Below are positions 51,713 to 61,010 of a stretch of DNA of 64,000 nucleotides, piece after piece. The stretch covers positions 2,810,501-2,874,500 of the forward strand of contig NZ_CP014870.1 of the NCBI RefSeq assembly GCF_001661075.1, in the 5' to 3' direction. The notes under the pieces are model-generated. The model made no database searches and was not told where the DNA came from. It saw only the letters and a list, made by a program, of their open reading frames with translations. Both the position numbers and the translations under genes were made by a program. Position 1 is the stretch's first letter. Every line of letters begins with the position of its first letter. This stretch comes from Pseudomonas silesiensis. Lineage in GTDB: Bacteria > Pseudomonadota > Gammaproteobacteria > Pseudomonadales > Pseudomonadaceae.

Positions 51713-51854
51713 GAAAATCCTCCTTGAACGGACTGCGGCCATAATGCGCGAAGTTGCCCCCTCGAAGGCAATGGATTTTTCAGTTTACCGTGGCGTGATT
51801 GCTATCATTTCACTACTACACTGAAGCGACACTGCCCACCGAGTCATTTCGATC

Positions 51855-52475
51855 ATGCGCCTCCACTGGATAGCCACCTGCGTTGCCATGATGCTGCTCG
51901 CCGGTCCCGCCATCGCCGCGGATCAACAGCAAAAACAACAAGCGGCCGAGAACAAGGCCGAGGTGCTCGAGCAAAAAGCCGCCGAGAACAGCAGCCCCGC
52001 ACCCGCGCGCAAAGCCGAAGCCATTACTAAGTCTGAAGTCCAGGCTGTCGACCCCGCAGGCGCCGCACCGCTGGACGACGCGATCACGTGCCTGGCCCGT
52101 TCCATTTATTGGGAAGCCAAGGGCAAGGATTCCGTCGACATGGAAGCGGTGGCCAATGTCGTCATGAACCGACTGGGCCACGGGGGGTTCCCGGATACGG
52201 TGTGCGGTGTGGTCAAGCAAGGCTCCGAAACCGGGAGTTGCCAGTTTTCGTGGTGGTGTGACGGGCGCCCTGACTCGGTCCAGGAAGAGGTGCCTTACGC
52301 CCTCGCCAAGGAAATCGCGCGCAAGGCGTTGAACAAGCAATTGCCGGATCGCACCCGCGGCGCGCTGTATTTCCATGACCGCACGGTGAAGCCGGGTTGG
52401 GCCAGGGAGTACATCAGGACGGCGGATATCGGCTTGTTCCGGTTTTACAAGCCCCATGGAAAGTCGGCGAAGTAG
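51855..52475 (+). CDS. Cell wall hydrolase (SleB-like, Hydrolase_2 domain)
   Basis: 206 aa with a signal peptide (about 1-21, ending GPAIAADQ). A Lys/Ala/Glu-rich linker spans about 22-75. The Hydrolase_2 domain occupies about 75-200: CLARSIYWEAKGKDSVDMEA, NVVMNRLGHGGFPDTVCGVV, and SWWCDGRPDS. The conserved Glu in IYWEAKG is the likely catalytic residue. It should cut peptidoglycan in the periplasm. Single gene. Confidence 0.88.
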   Translation: MRLHWIATCVAMMLLAGPAIAADQQQKQQAAENKAEVLEQKAAENSSPAPARKAEAITKSEVQAVDPAGAAPLDDAITCLARSIYWEAKGKDSVDMEAVANVVMNRLGHGGFPDTVCGVVKQGSETGSCQFSWWCDGRPDSVQEEVPYALAKEIARKALNKQLPDRTRGALYFHDRTVKPGWAREYIRTADIGLFRFYKPHGKSAK

Positions 52476-52546
52476 CGCCACGCTTTTAGCCGGGCATTGC
52501 CATTGCCACGCGGGTCTTGTTGTTGACGAGATGCCCGCACTGTCAC

Positions 52547-53032
52547 TCAGAATTTGTAGCCAATTTGCCGCAACAGGTTTTTGCGCCCCAGGATGTCGTC
52601 TTCGCTTTCAATGCCCTTGGCACAGAACCCATCGACGACGCCCAGAATCGCGCGTCCCTGGTCCGTCTCGGCGAGTATCACTTCGGTCGGATTGGCCGTA
52701 GCGCAAAAAATCCGGCACACCTCCGGCACCATCTTGAGCGTGTTCAAGACGTTCAGCGGATAGAACCCGTCCCCGAGAAAAATGATGAAACTGTGGCCCG
52801 CGGCGATAGCCAGTGCATTCTTTTGGGCCAGTTCGATCATGGCCGGATCGGTGCCGGACCAGCGCACCAGGCATTGGCCGGAGGCTTCGCAGAACGCCAC
52901 GCCAAACTGGATGCCGGGCACGGTATTGACCAGCGCTTCGTGGATGTCTTCGACGGACTTGATGAAGTGCGTCTGACCGAAAATGAAATTCGTCGCTTCG
53001 GGTTTGTCGATGTTCACGGTGATGAGTTGCAT
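52547..53032 (-). CDS. Adenosine-specific kinase family protein (DUF355)
   Basis: 161 aa, normal for the family. VNIDKPEATNFIFGQTHFIK, the FGVAFCEASGQCLVRWSGTD segment and NPTEVILAETDQGRAILGVV, then DG near 135, are typical. An archaeal homologue binds adenosine or AMP; the role in bacteria is unknown. Single gene that converges with the cell wall hydrolase. Confidence 0.88.
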   Translation of the reverse strand: MQLITVNIDKPEATNFIFGQTHFIKSVEDIHEALVNTVPGIQFGVAFCEASGQCLVRWSGTDPAMIELAQKNALAIAAGHSFIIFLGDGFYPLNVLNTLKMVPEVCRIFCATANPTEVILAETDQGRAILGVVDGFCAKGIESEDDILGRKNLLRQIGYKF

Positions 53033-53233
53033 GTCAAACGCCTCCTTTCACGGTGTTGCTGCAGGCTGTCGGCTACAGATCAAGCATAGCTATTCACAGC
53101 CCGCTATCGTACTGGGGCCCAGGTGTCACGGCTGTGGATACGTGAACATACAAACGCCCCGTGGGCTGACACATTGCAGATACAAAACTGCGGTTTCATG
53201 GGGCCGTCCCAACACTGCATAGAGAGATTTGCC

Positions 53234-53434
53234 ATGTACCGCAGACTGCAGCAGGTCGCCAGGCTGTTTAGCCAGAGTGCGCGTTTAATGGTCGGGGTTC
53301 CCGATTACGACAACTACGTCGCGCAAATGGCGATCAATCATCCCGGCGAGCCGGTCATGACCTACCCGGCGTTTTTCCGCGAGCGTCAGGAAGCCCGCTT
53401 CGGCCGTGGCAAATGCAATACCCGCTGCTGCTAG
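53234..53434 (+). CDS. YbdD/YjiX (KCU-star, DUF466) family small protein, orphan
   Basis: 66 aa from the ATG at 53234. The sequence ARLMVGVPDYDNYVAQMAIN, then HPGEPVMTYPAFFRERQEAR and the Cys-ending CNTRCC, is the YbdD family pattern. The gene normally sits directly behind the peptide/pyruvate transporter gene cstA or btsT; here no such transporter is nearby. It ends four bases into the convergent 1161-aa gene's stop region (overlap 53431-53434). Confidence 0.88.
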   Translation: MYRRLQQVARLFSQSARLMVGVPDYDNYVAQMAINHPGEPVMTYPAFFRERQEARFGRGKCNTRCC

Positions 53435-56400
53435 AACTTCGCGTAGTTCAATGCATCGACAATGGCCGAGCCACCGATCCCGGTCAGCGACAGCAGCAGT
53501 GCCCTGATCAGCGGATCTTCGGAGTAGCGTGAGAACGAGCCGGTAGCGAGCGTCGCCACCCGCTCGCGGATCATCTTGAACTTGGCGTAGCCAGGCGTCG
53601 TTTCGGGTGTTTCCAGCAGGTAGGTGTCGAGCCGTTGCAAGGCCAGCGTACGGGTCTTTTCCGCTGCACGGCGCAGCGACAGCGCGGAGACCAGCAAAAT
53701 CAGCGCCGTCAGCAGGTATGAAAGGATCAGGCTTGGCGGAGTCGGCCAGTTATCGAACAGGCTGCTGCGCGAGGCGAACAGGATCAACAGGACCACCGTC
53801 GGCGCATAGATGAGGCGGCTGACAGCTGAGGTGCGCTTGGCGATCAGTTGCAAATCCACCCATTCGTCGATGCACGGATGCTTGAGCAGGCCAAAGGTTT
53901 TCTTGTGCTGCAGCTGCAGGGAGCCGGGCCAGATCGCATGATGCTCGCTGAGATGGCGGATGAATCGCGTCAGCAGCAGGTTGGCGTCCACCACCCAGAA
54001 CACCAGGAGCTGGAACACCAGGGTGGGAATCAGCCAGGTCATCATCCACCCCATCGAGTCACCTCGTATGGGCATGCCCTGCATGGGCCAGACGACAAAC
54101 AGCACGCTGGTGACCACTACATAAACCCAAGTGGCGAGCATGGCCCGCAGCATCCGCGCACCGAAGGAGCCACAGACGCAGTGCTCCCCCCAGAAGCGGG
54201 CAACCACGATCGTCTTGCGCCCGTCCGTGCACGCGGCCTGTGCCGGTGCGCAGGACTTTGACCATTCCTCGCTCGCGTTCTGCAGCGGGAAGAAAATCAG
54301 CATGAGGAAATGGCCCAGCTCGTTGCTCCAGCGCCGACACTTCCAGTCTTTGCCTCGGCGAATCAAGCCTCGAACCTGGCCCCACAAGGTCATCTCGTAT
54401 TGGCGCATGTGCAGGCGCAAATGGTACGCGGCTTCGATCTCGGCCCGGTTGATGCGCAGGTTGCGCCAGCCCCATGCCAGCGCCGAGAGGGAGATCAATA
54501 CCGCCAGCAGCCGCAGGGCCATGGTGGGCCAGGCACTGATGCCTTCGAACAGGAACATCGGCTCGCCGAGCCCGTTGTCGGTCAAGGTGCTGCGCATCTG
54601 GTACGCCAGCATCAGGGCGAGGATGAACATGACAAGCGGGACCACGATGTACCAGGCCCGGGCGTTGTACAAGTCAGTGCCTGCGGTAGTCGTCGTTGCC
54701 TGGGTCAACGCCAGTTGCCTGGCCGAGCGCCGGGTCAGATTCGATGAGACGATACCCAGCAGGATCAGTACGAAGGTGAACCAGAGGAACTCCGCGTGCC
54801 AGAACCGCGTGGCGATGAAGGCGCAGACAGCCGCCACCATGAACAGCGTGATCGGCACGCCGCGGACCCAAGCCAGCCGCGCATCGTGATTAGCGTGCGG
54901 GCCCTCGATCCGCCACCAGACGATAAACCCGCCGAGTAACAGCAGGGTAAGCGTCAGCGGCCCGGCCCAGAAGAATGACTGGGACTGCTTGAATCGATCG
55001 CGAATCGATTGGCCGGGCTCGGGGTAGGGCGGTGGCGACCGGTCCTGCAGGCAACGCAGGGCCATAAGGTCGTGGGGCCGGACGCCTCGATCGGACTGCG
55101 ATTGGGCCGGAGCTTCACAGGTTGCCGGGCGCGAGGCGGTAAGCCGGCTGGCCAAGGGAATGAAGCCGCTGATGCCCACTTCATAGATGCCTGGCGACAG
55201 CAGCTCCGATTTCGAATAGTCGAATTTCGCGCGTTTGGCATCGAAGGGTTGCGGTGCCAGTGCGGCCAGCACCGAGATGAATACCGCACTTTGCAGGCTG
55301 TCGCGAAACGGCGGCACGTCCTGTTGCAAGGCGCGGGTCAGCGTCAGGCCATAAGGTGCGGCGAGTATCAGGTTACGCGTGGTTTGCGCCTGGCCCCGTT
55401 GCAGCATGCGGGCATCGAGGTCAGTGGAAAAGTACAGTTTATACGGCATCCGGCTCTTGAGCGCCTGCAGCACCAACAGCTTGTCGTAGGCGTCGACACC
55501 CAGCACACCGATCGCGCCGATGCCGCTTTCGCCGTTGCGTTGGTAGGCTTCGTCCTCCCGGGCAATGTGGTCGGCGAGCCGCCGCAAGTAATCGAGCTGG
55601 GAGTTGCCGTCGGATTTTTCCAGGGGGCTGAGATCGATTTGCGTGGCGTCTTTATTTTTACCGGGATCGGCACCGGCGCTTTTATCATTGCTCGCGGACT
55701 CATCCGGCAGGCGTCCGTCCAGGCCACGCAAATAGCTGAAGCGCAGAATCCACTGATCGACCACGTCCCTGTGGTTGTTTTCGTCACTGCCCAGGCGCGC
55801 ATCTTTGGTGACCTGCGTCTTGAAGCTTTCGATCAGGGCGCGGCTGTAGAAACTGTCCCATTCGGCAATCAAGGCAATGCGATTGCCACTGCGGCGAAGG
55901 TCGCGGGTACAGGGCGAGCCGATCCGCTGCAGCGTGCCCTGGCTACAACGCAAACCGGTGGCCGGATCGACACGGCGCAACTTCAGTTCCTCGAGCATCA
56001 GCTGCGTCATGGTGCCGTCGTCGCTGACGGTGCGCAGCAACTTCATGGGGGCCCGGTTTTCCAGCGCTGGCGACAGTTTCCGGTAACCGCGCTCCAGGGT
56101 ATCGTTATCGGCCGTGGCCAGCGGTGAGTAGATTTCCACGGTGGACGTGGCCTTGCCGATGTCCTGGTCCTGGTACATGTCGCGCAGGACGGTCGAGGTA
56201 GAAGGGCCGATGACCTTCAGGACGGCGTTGGCGGGTGGTTCGGAACATCGAGGCGTGCAGGCTGTACTGATTTTGCTGGTCAGGGTCTGGCGCAGTTGCT
56301 CCAGTTGCTGCAACGGCGTTGAACCGAGCGCGTCCTGTTTCAACCAGAACACGATCGTTCGGTCAGGAGGCGGTGGCGCGCCTTCGAGTGCCGTTGGCGG

Positions 56401-56916
56401 ATCGAATGGATTGGAAACGAATATTTCATAGGGCACGTCGACGTAACCGGATTTGGGCGGGACCTCAGGCGACAGGCTGGCGGCGAGTCGCAAGCAATGG
56501 ATGTACTGTTCCTGATCCGGTACCCGGTGAGCGTTCTTGAACCCCGCCAGCAGGGCGTAACGCATGCGCCGGCGCCGTTCGACTTCATCGGCGTAAGGGC
56601 CGCCTTCGACCAGCGCCACCATGATGTCGGGGGCCGCTTTTGCTCCGGCCAACGCTGATATGCCGGGGCTGCAGACGCTCTCGGCATCCGGGTTCTTGCT
56701 GTCCGCGAGTTTCTTGCGATAACGCTCGACCGCATCGAACGGGTCTTGCCACAGCCGCGCTTCGATGGGCAGTTGTGCCTGGAACTGGGCGCCGATGGGG
56801 CGCGGCTCAAGGAAGGGTTCGCGGTTGAGGGCGAACATCGACACCACCAGACTGAGGATAACCGCACTGCCTGGCAGCCAGAAGGCCAGATTAGTGCCAG
56901 AACCATTGCTGTTCAT
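53431..56916 (-). CDS. Unassigned 1161-aa membrane protein
   Basis: 1161 aa. One N-terminal membrane helix (about 9-27, AFWLPGSAVILSLVVSMFAL) is followed by a large probable periplasmic part to about 650, which includes a Ser/Asp-rich linker near 415. A cluster of about eight membrane helices follows between roughly 655 and 1000 (LTLTLLLLGGFIVWWRIEG, ITLFMVAAVCAFIATRF, WYIVVPLVMFILALMLAYQM, TWVYVVVTSVLFVVWPMQG). The C-terminal part has two more helices. No enzyme motif or named family is recognised. Its size and layout differ from any transporter class I know. Confidence 0.8.
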   Translation of the reverse strand: MNSNGSGTNLAFWLPGSAVILSLVVSMFALNREPFLEPRPIGAQFQAQLPIEARLWQDPFDAVERYRKKLADSKNPDAESVCSPGISALAGAKAAPDIMVALVEGGPYADEVERRRRMRYALLAGFKNAHRVPDQEQYIHCLRLAASLSPEVPPKSGYVDVPYEIFVSNPFDPPTALEGAPPPPDRTIVFWLKQDALGSTPLQQLEQLRQTLTSKISTACTPRCSEPPANAVLKVIGPSTSTVLRDMYQDQDIGKATSTVEIYSPLATADNDTLERGYRKLSPALENRAPMKLLRTVSDDGTMTQLMLEELKLRRVDPATGLRCSQGTLQRIGSPCTRDLRRSGNRIALIAEWDSFYSRALIESFKTQVTKDARLGSDENNHRDVVDQWILRFSYLRGLDGRLPDESASNDKSAGADPGKNKDATQIDLSPLEKSDGNSQLDYLRRLADHIAREDEAYQRNGESGIGAIGVLGVDAYDKLLVLQALKSRMPYKLYFSTDLDARMLQRGQAQTTRNLILAAPYGLTLTRALQQDVPPFRDSLQSAVFISVLAALAPQPFDAKRAKFDYSKSELLSPGIYEVGISGFIPLASRLTASRPATCEAPAQSQSDRGVRPHDLMALRCLQDRSPPPYPEPGQSIRDRFKQSQSFFWAGPLTLTLLLLGGFIVWWRIEGPHANHDARLAWVRGVPITLFMVAAVCAFIATRFWHAEFLWFTFVLILLGIVSSNLTRRSARQLALTQATTTTAGTDLYNARAWYIVVPLVMFILALMLAYQMRSTLTDNGLGEPMFLFEGISAWPTMALRLLAVLISLSALAWGWRNLRINRAEIEAAYHLRLHMRQYEMTLWGQVRGLIRRGKDWKCRRWSNELGHFLMLIFFPLQNASEEWSKSCAPAQAACTDGRKTIVVARFWGEHCVCGSFGARMLRAMLATWVYVVVTSVLFVVWPMQGMPIRGDSMGWMMTWLIPTLVFQLLVFWVVDANLLLTRFIRHLSEHHAIWPGSLQLQHKKTFGLLKHPCIDEWVDLQLIAKRTSAVSRLIYAPTVVLLILFASRSSLFDNWPTPPSLILSYLLTALILLVSALSLRRAAEKTRTLALQRLDTYLLETPETTPGYAKFKMIRERVATLATGSFSRYSEDPLIRALLLSLTGIGGSAIVDALNYAKF

Positions 56917-57041
56917 GGCCTGTGCCTCGTGTTTTCGGGCAACTGTTAACAGTTAGGTATAGACCTGATTGGCGCGTACAGTGCAAAGTTGATGGCCTGG
57001 AAGTAGGCATTGCCACATTTTCAGTCAAGCGAGACAACGCC

Positions 57042-57974
57042 ATGCTCCCCATCGGACTCATCGTCTACCCCGGTTTTCAAGTGCTCGGTCTGGCCATGTG
57101 CGCCACCTTCGAGTTGGCCAATACCGCCACCGATGAACCGGTCTACAGTATTTCCCTGGTGTCCGAGCACGGCGGCACGGTGCAGACCTCCGCCGGTTTT
57201 GGCGTGGAAACCACGGCGTTCGACCAGCGCTCGTTCGATACGCTGCTGGTGATGGGCGATAACCTGATCCGTCCGGTTTCCCCCGCCATGGTGCAATTCC
57301 TGCGCAGTGCCAGCCAGACCACTCGGCGCCTGGGGTCTATCTGTACCGGTGCGATCGCACTGGCCGAAGCCGGTTTGCTCGATGGCCGACGCGCGACCAC
57401 GCACTGGTGTCATGCCCCGGCGCTGCAGAAGGCGTACCCCAAGGTGAAGGTCGAAGAAGACCGGATCTTCATCAACGACGGCAATGTCTGGACTGCCGCC
57501 GGGATGAGCGCCTGTGTCGATCTGGCGCTGGCCCTGGTGGAAAAGGATCTGGGCGCGCAAGTCGCCCGGCGGGTGGCTCGGCAATTGGTGGTCTACCACC
57601 GACGTGCAGGCGGGCAGTCGCAGTTTTCGGTGATGCTGGAACTGGAGCCCAAGACCGATCGTATCCAGGCTGCGTTGACCTATGCCAAGCAGAACCTGAA
57701 GTCCGCGTTATCGGTCGAGGAGCTGGCCGGCGCGGCCAATCTCAGCCCTCGGCAGTTCAGTCGAGTGTTCCATGCCGAAACCGGGCAATCGCCGGCCAAG
57801 GCCATCGAAAACCTGCGGGTGGAGGCGGCGCGGTTGATGATGGAAACCGGTCGTCACCCTATCGACGTGGTAGCGACCGATACCGGTTTTGGCGATCGGG
57901 AGCGGATGCGGCGGGCGTTTATCCGGGCGTTCGGGCAGCCGCCGCAGGTGATTCAGCGGGCTAATCGCGGGTGA
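57042..57974 (+). CDS. GlxA family transcriptional regulator upstream of nitrilase
   Basis: 310 aa from the ATG at 57042. The DJ-1/PfpI-like domain is about 1-180 (IGLIVYPGFQVLGLAMCATF, SICTGAIALAEAGLLDGRRA), the HTH pair about 205-305 (LSVEELAGAANLSPRQFSRV, DVVATDTGFGDRERMRRAFI). A start at 56922 would add a non-conserved tail. It is followed on the same strand by the nitrilase gene after 234 bases that include a REPIN; a regulatory link with the nitrilase is likely but unproven. Confidence 0.9.
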   Translation: MLPIGLIVYPGFQVLGLAMCATFELANTATDEPVYSISLVSEHGGTVQTSAGFGVETTAFDQRSFDTLLVMGDNLIRPVSPAMVQFLRSASQTTRRLGSICTGAIALAEAGLLDGRRATTHWCHAPALQKAYPKVKVEEDRIFINDGNVWTAAGMSACVDLALALVEKDLGAQVARRVARQLVVYHRRAGGQSQFSVMLELEPKTDRIQAALTYAKQNLKSALSVEELAGAANLSPRQFSRVFHAETGQSPAKAIENLRVEAARLMMETGRHPIDVVATDTGFGDRERMRRAFIRAFGQPPQVIQRANRG

Positions 57975-57990
57975 TCTCCTGCCTATCCCT

Positions 57991-58104
57991 TGTGGGAGCG
58001 AGCTTGCTCCGGGCGGCGTTCCGACGATGGTCGCCAACGATAACGCGCATTTGCTGGATACACGCGGTGTTCTGGAATCCATCGCGAGCAAGCTCGCTCC
58101 TACA
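57991..58104. repeat. REPIN between the GlxA gene and nitrilase
   Basis: The left unit TGTGGGAGCGAGCTTGCTCC extends through the long class arm to ACGATGG; the right unit CCATCGCGAGCAAGCTCGCT ends in TACA at 58104. The two arms belong to different REP subclasses, since the left has the CGGGCGGCGTTCC insert and the right lacks it. Confidence 0.88.
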
Positions 58105-58208
58105 GGGTAGCAGTGTCCTGAAAAGTGGTGTATTTGACATTTCGGCCTGAATATTATTAGCGTAATTTTAATCTCGTTGGAGTCCACTTCCTTAATGAGA
58201 TTACTGCC

Positions 58209-59174
58209 ATGACCCTCGTAAAAGCCGCCGCCGTACAAATCAGCCCCGTTCTTTACAGCCGGGAGGGCACCGTCGACAAAGTGGTGCAGAAGATTCTCGA
58301 ACTCGGCCACCAGGGCGTGCAGTTCGCCGTGTTCCCGGAAACCATCGTGCCTTACTACCCGTACTTCTCGTTCGTGCAGTCGCCGTTCCAGATGGGCGCC
58401 GAGCATCTCAAGCTGCTGGATCAGGCCGTCACAGTTCCTTCGGCTACCACCGAGGCCATCGGTGCCGCCGCCAGACAGGCCGGCATGGTGGTGTCCATCG
58501 GGGTCAACGAACGTGATGGCGGCACCCTATACAACGCGCAGTTGCTGTTCGATGCCGACGGCACGTTGATCCAGCATCGGCGCAAGATTTCTCCGACTTA
58601 TCACGAACGCATGATCTGGGGCATGGGCGACGGCTCGGGTTTGCGCGCCACCGACAGCGCGGTGGGGCGCATCGGCCAACTGGCGTGCTGGGAGCATTAC
58701 AATCCGCTGGCCCGATATGCCTTGATGGCCGATGGCGAACAGATCCATGCGGCGATGTATCCGGGGTCGTTTGCAGGGGAGCTGTTCACTTCGCAAATGG
58801 AAGTCAACATCCGTCAGCATGCGCTGGAATCGGCATGTTTCGTGGTCAACTCCACGGCCTGGCTGAACCCTGAGCAACAGGCGCAGATCATGGCCGACAC
58901 GGGGTGTCCCCTCGGTCCGATTTCCGGTGGTTGTTTCAGCGCCATCATCAGCCCGGATGGGGTGGTGCTGGGGTCGTTGACCGAAGGTGAGGGCGAGGTG
59001 ATCGTCGACCTCGACATGGGGCTGATCGATAAGCGCAAACGGATGATGGATTCCCGTGGGCACTACAGCCGGCCCGAGCTGTTGAGCCTGTTGATCGATC
59101 GTACGCCGACTGCACATGTGCATGAGCGCAGTGCACATCCGAAACTGGCCGTCACTCAATTGGAAGAGGTGTGA
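58209..59174 (+). CDS. Nitrilase (aliphatic-type C-N hydrolase)
   Basis: 321 aa. The catalytic triad is legible: Glu in [15 protein letters not shown] (about 48), Lys in [13 protein letters not shown] (about 130), and Cys in [17 protein letters not shown] (about 163). The YYPYFSF stretch, and a Cys followed by WEHYNP, point to true nitrilases that convert nitriles to acids and ammonia. Preferred nitrile not deducible; aldoxime or indole nitriles are possible. Probably controlled by the GlxA regulator upstream. Confidence 0.92.
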   Translation: MTLVKAAAVQISPVLYSREGTVDKVVQKILELGHQGVQFAVFPETIVPYYPYFSFVQSPFQMGAEHLKLLDQAVTVPSATTEAIGAAARQAGMVVSIGVNERDGGTLYNAQLLFDADGTLIQHRRKISPTYHERMIWGMGDGSGLRATDSAVGRIGQLACWEHYNPLARYALMADGEQIHAAMYPGSFAGELFTSQMEVNIRQHALESACFVVNSTAWLNPEQQAQIMADTGCPLGPISGGCFSAIISPDGVVLGSLTEGEGEVIVDLDMGLIDKRKRMMDSRGHYSRPELLSLLIDRTPTAHVHERSAHPKLAVTQLEEV

Positions 59175-59223
59175 TCAGCGCCGGCTAATGAAGCGGCCTG
59201 ATTCTGCGGATGTACCCGGCCGC

Positions 59224-59449
59224 CTGTAGGCGCTGGCTTGTCGGATCGCCGCACCGCAGCGAAGAGGCCGTGTCAGTCGACATCGATGTTAACTGTGCTG
59301 CCCTCATCGCGGGCAAGCCCGCTCCCACAGGGTTTTGCGCCGGGCACAATATTGTGTCCAACACAGACCTCTGTGGGAGCTGGTTTGTCGGATCGCCGCA
59401 CCGCAGCGAAAACGATGTCACCGACACCATCGCCGGCAAGCCGTGCACC
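59224..59449. repeat. REP cluster after nitrilase
   Basis: Four units: TGTAGGCGCTGGCTTGTCGG at 59224-59267, TCATCGCGGGCAAGCCCGCT at 59304-59330, CTGTGGGAGCTGGTTTGTCG at 59371-59410 and a degenerate CATCGCCGGCAAGCCGTGCA near 59428-59449. The GTCGGATCGCCGCACCGCAG class and the plain class alternate. No gene lies in 59175-59474. Confidence 0.83.
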
Positions 59450-59474
59450 TCAGAATCAATCCACCCGCCGGCTC

Positions 59475-60173
59475 TTACAATTCCTGACCCAAAAAGATCA
59501 ACGTATTGCCATGGGCCTCAGCCGCCGCCCGCTGGTTGTAGCTATCACGATGCGAGCAGTTGAAGCCATGTTCGGCCTCCGGGTACACGACGATTTCCAC
59601 GTTGTCGTTATTCTCGAAACGTTCGGCAATTTTCTCCACGGCGTCCAGCGGAATGTGGCTGTCCTCTTCACCGAAATGCATCAGCAGCGGCACTTCGATC
59701 TCATCGGCGCGCTCCAGTTGGTTCTGGATGCCGCCGCCATAATAGGCAACGGCCACGTCCACCAGCCCGTTCGCGGCAGTGTGGTAGGACAGCAGGCCGC
59801 CAAAGCAGTAGCCGATGGAGGCGATCCCTCCCTCCAGGCCCGGCTGGGCTTTCAATGCATCGATCGCCAGTTCGATGTCTTTCTGGGCCTGGCCGACGTC
59901 GGTGGCGTTCATCAACTCGACGGCGCGTTTCCAGCCGGCTTCGTCGTAATCCAGTTCGATGCGCTGGCCGTTGCGCCAGAACAGGTCCGGTGCGATGACC
60001 AGGTAGCCGTCGGCCGCGTATTGTTCGGCGACCGAGCGGATGTGTTCATTCACGCCGAAGATCTCCTGGATCAGCACGATCCCCGGGCCCTTGCGGGTAT
60101 GCGGGATGGCCAGGTAAGCGCCGAATTTACCGTCGGCGCTGTCGATCTCGATCCATTGGGTGGTCACGCTCAT
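59475..60173 (-). CDS. Dienelactone hydrolase family protein
   Basis: 232 aa alpha/beta hydrolase. The nucleophile elbow is GYCFGG (Cys, in ASIGYCFGGLLSYHTAANGL); the acid Asp follows in GEEDSHIPLDAVEKI and the His in AEHGFNCSHRDSYN. These match dienelactone hydrolase (carboxymethylenebutenolidase). The true substrate is often unknown in single copies such as this one. It is followed upstream by the DoxX gene on the same strand, 55 bases away. Confidence 0.9.
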   Translation of the reverse strand: MSVTTQWIEIDSADGKFGAYLAIPHTRKGPGIVLIQEIFGVNEHIRSVAEQYAADGYLVIAPDLFWRNGQRIELDYDEAGWKRAVELMNATDVGQAQKDIELAIDALKAQPGLEGGIASIGYCFGGLLSYHTAANGLVDVAVAYYGGGIQNQLERADEIEVPLLMHFGEEDSHIPLDAVEKIAERFENNDNVEIVVYPEAEHGFNCSHRDSYNQRAAAEAHGNTLIFLGQEL

Positions 60174-60228
60174 GATGGCTCCTGTCTACACAAGTGAAGT
60201 GGGAAGTGAAGCTTGCCACGGTAACATT

Positions 60229-60744
60229 TCAACGAGAGTTGTGACGCCAGAAGAATCGAGCCAGCAGCGCATCGACGCTGAGCTTGCCGGCGCCAGAGAA
60301 CAACAGCGGCATAAACGCCACCAGGTAGATCAGCGGCAGCTTGAAGTTGCCATGCCCCTTGTCGCTGATGGCGTACCCCTGGGCAAGCTCACTCAATGTA
60401 GACCAATCGGCCGGCCAGTGAACGGCGGCGGTCGCGACGAGGGTCACCACGATCAGAATGAATGCCGAGACCCGCGTCCCCAGGCCGATCAGCAGGGCGA
60501 GTGCGCATATCAGTTCGGCCCACATCGACAATTCCCAGTTCAAGTTGGCCGACACGTGGTTGAACGGAAACGGGAAGCGGTCCTGGATATCGGCGAACCA
60601 GTTCTGGCCATTGAATTTTTCCAGGCCGGATTCGAAGAACTCCCAGGCGAGGAACACCCGCAAGGTCAGGGGCGCAATCCAGCTACCGGCACGGTCGAGG
60701 TTCAGGTGCAGGCCTTTGACGGCCGAAGTGAGTGAAGTGCTCAT
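60229..60744 (-). CDS. DoxX family membrane protein
   Basis: 171 aa from the ATG at 60744, with GGAG nine bases in front. Four membrane helices are seen, with the DoxX-type [16 protein letters not shown] after the first helix. Function in Pseudomonas is unknown; relatives are linked to quinol or sulfur oxidation and oxidative stress. It is probably co-transcribed with the dienelactone hydrolase. Confidence 0.88.
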   Translation of the reverse strand: MSTSLTSAVKGLHLNLDRAGSWIAPLTLRVFLAWEFFESGLEKFNGQNWFADIQDRFPFPFNHVSANLNWELSMWAELICALALLIGLGTRVSAFILIVVTLVATAAVHWPADWSTLSELAQGYAISDKGHGNFKLPLIYLVAFMPLLFSGAGKLSVDALLARFFWRHNSR

Positions 60745-61010
60745 GGACGTAATCTCCATTCAGTCAGGGAGGTGGGGCAATGGCCGGCGTGGCCGATCGA
60801 AGGGCACATTTCATCAAGCAGGTGTGTCTGCGGTGTGTCTTTTGCGGCGGGTTATAGGGGCGTGGTGTGTCGGGAGGGGGGCTGTACACAGACTGATACA
60901 CAGGAGGCGCAAATCAAAAAATGTGGAGCAGGGTTCAAGGCATCGATAATGACGCTCTATGGATTTTGCTATACATTTTCCAACCGCCCATTTCATGGTG
61001 TAACCGATTC

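Noticed and set aside
59238..60197. Plus-strand 319-codon frame over the REP cluster and dienelactone hydrolase
   Set aside because: It is translated REP sequence followed by antisense of the hydrolase.
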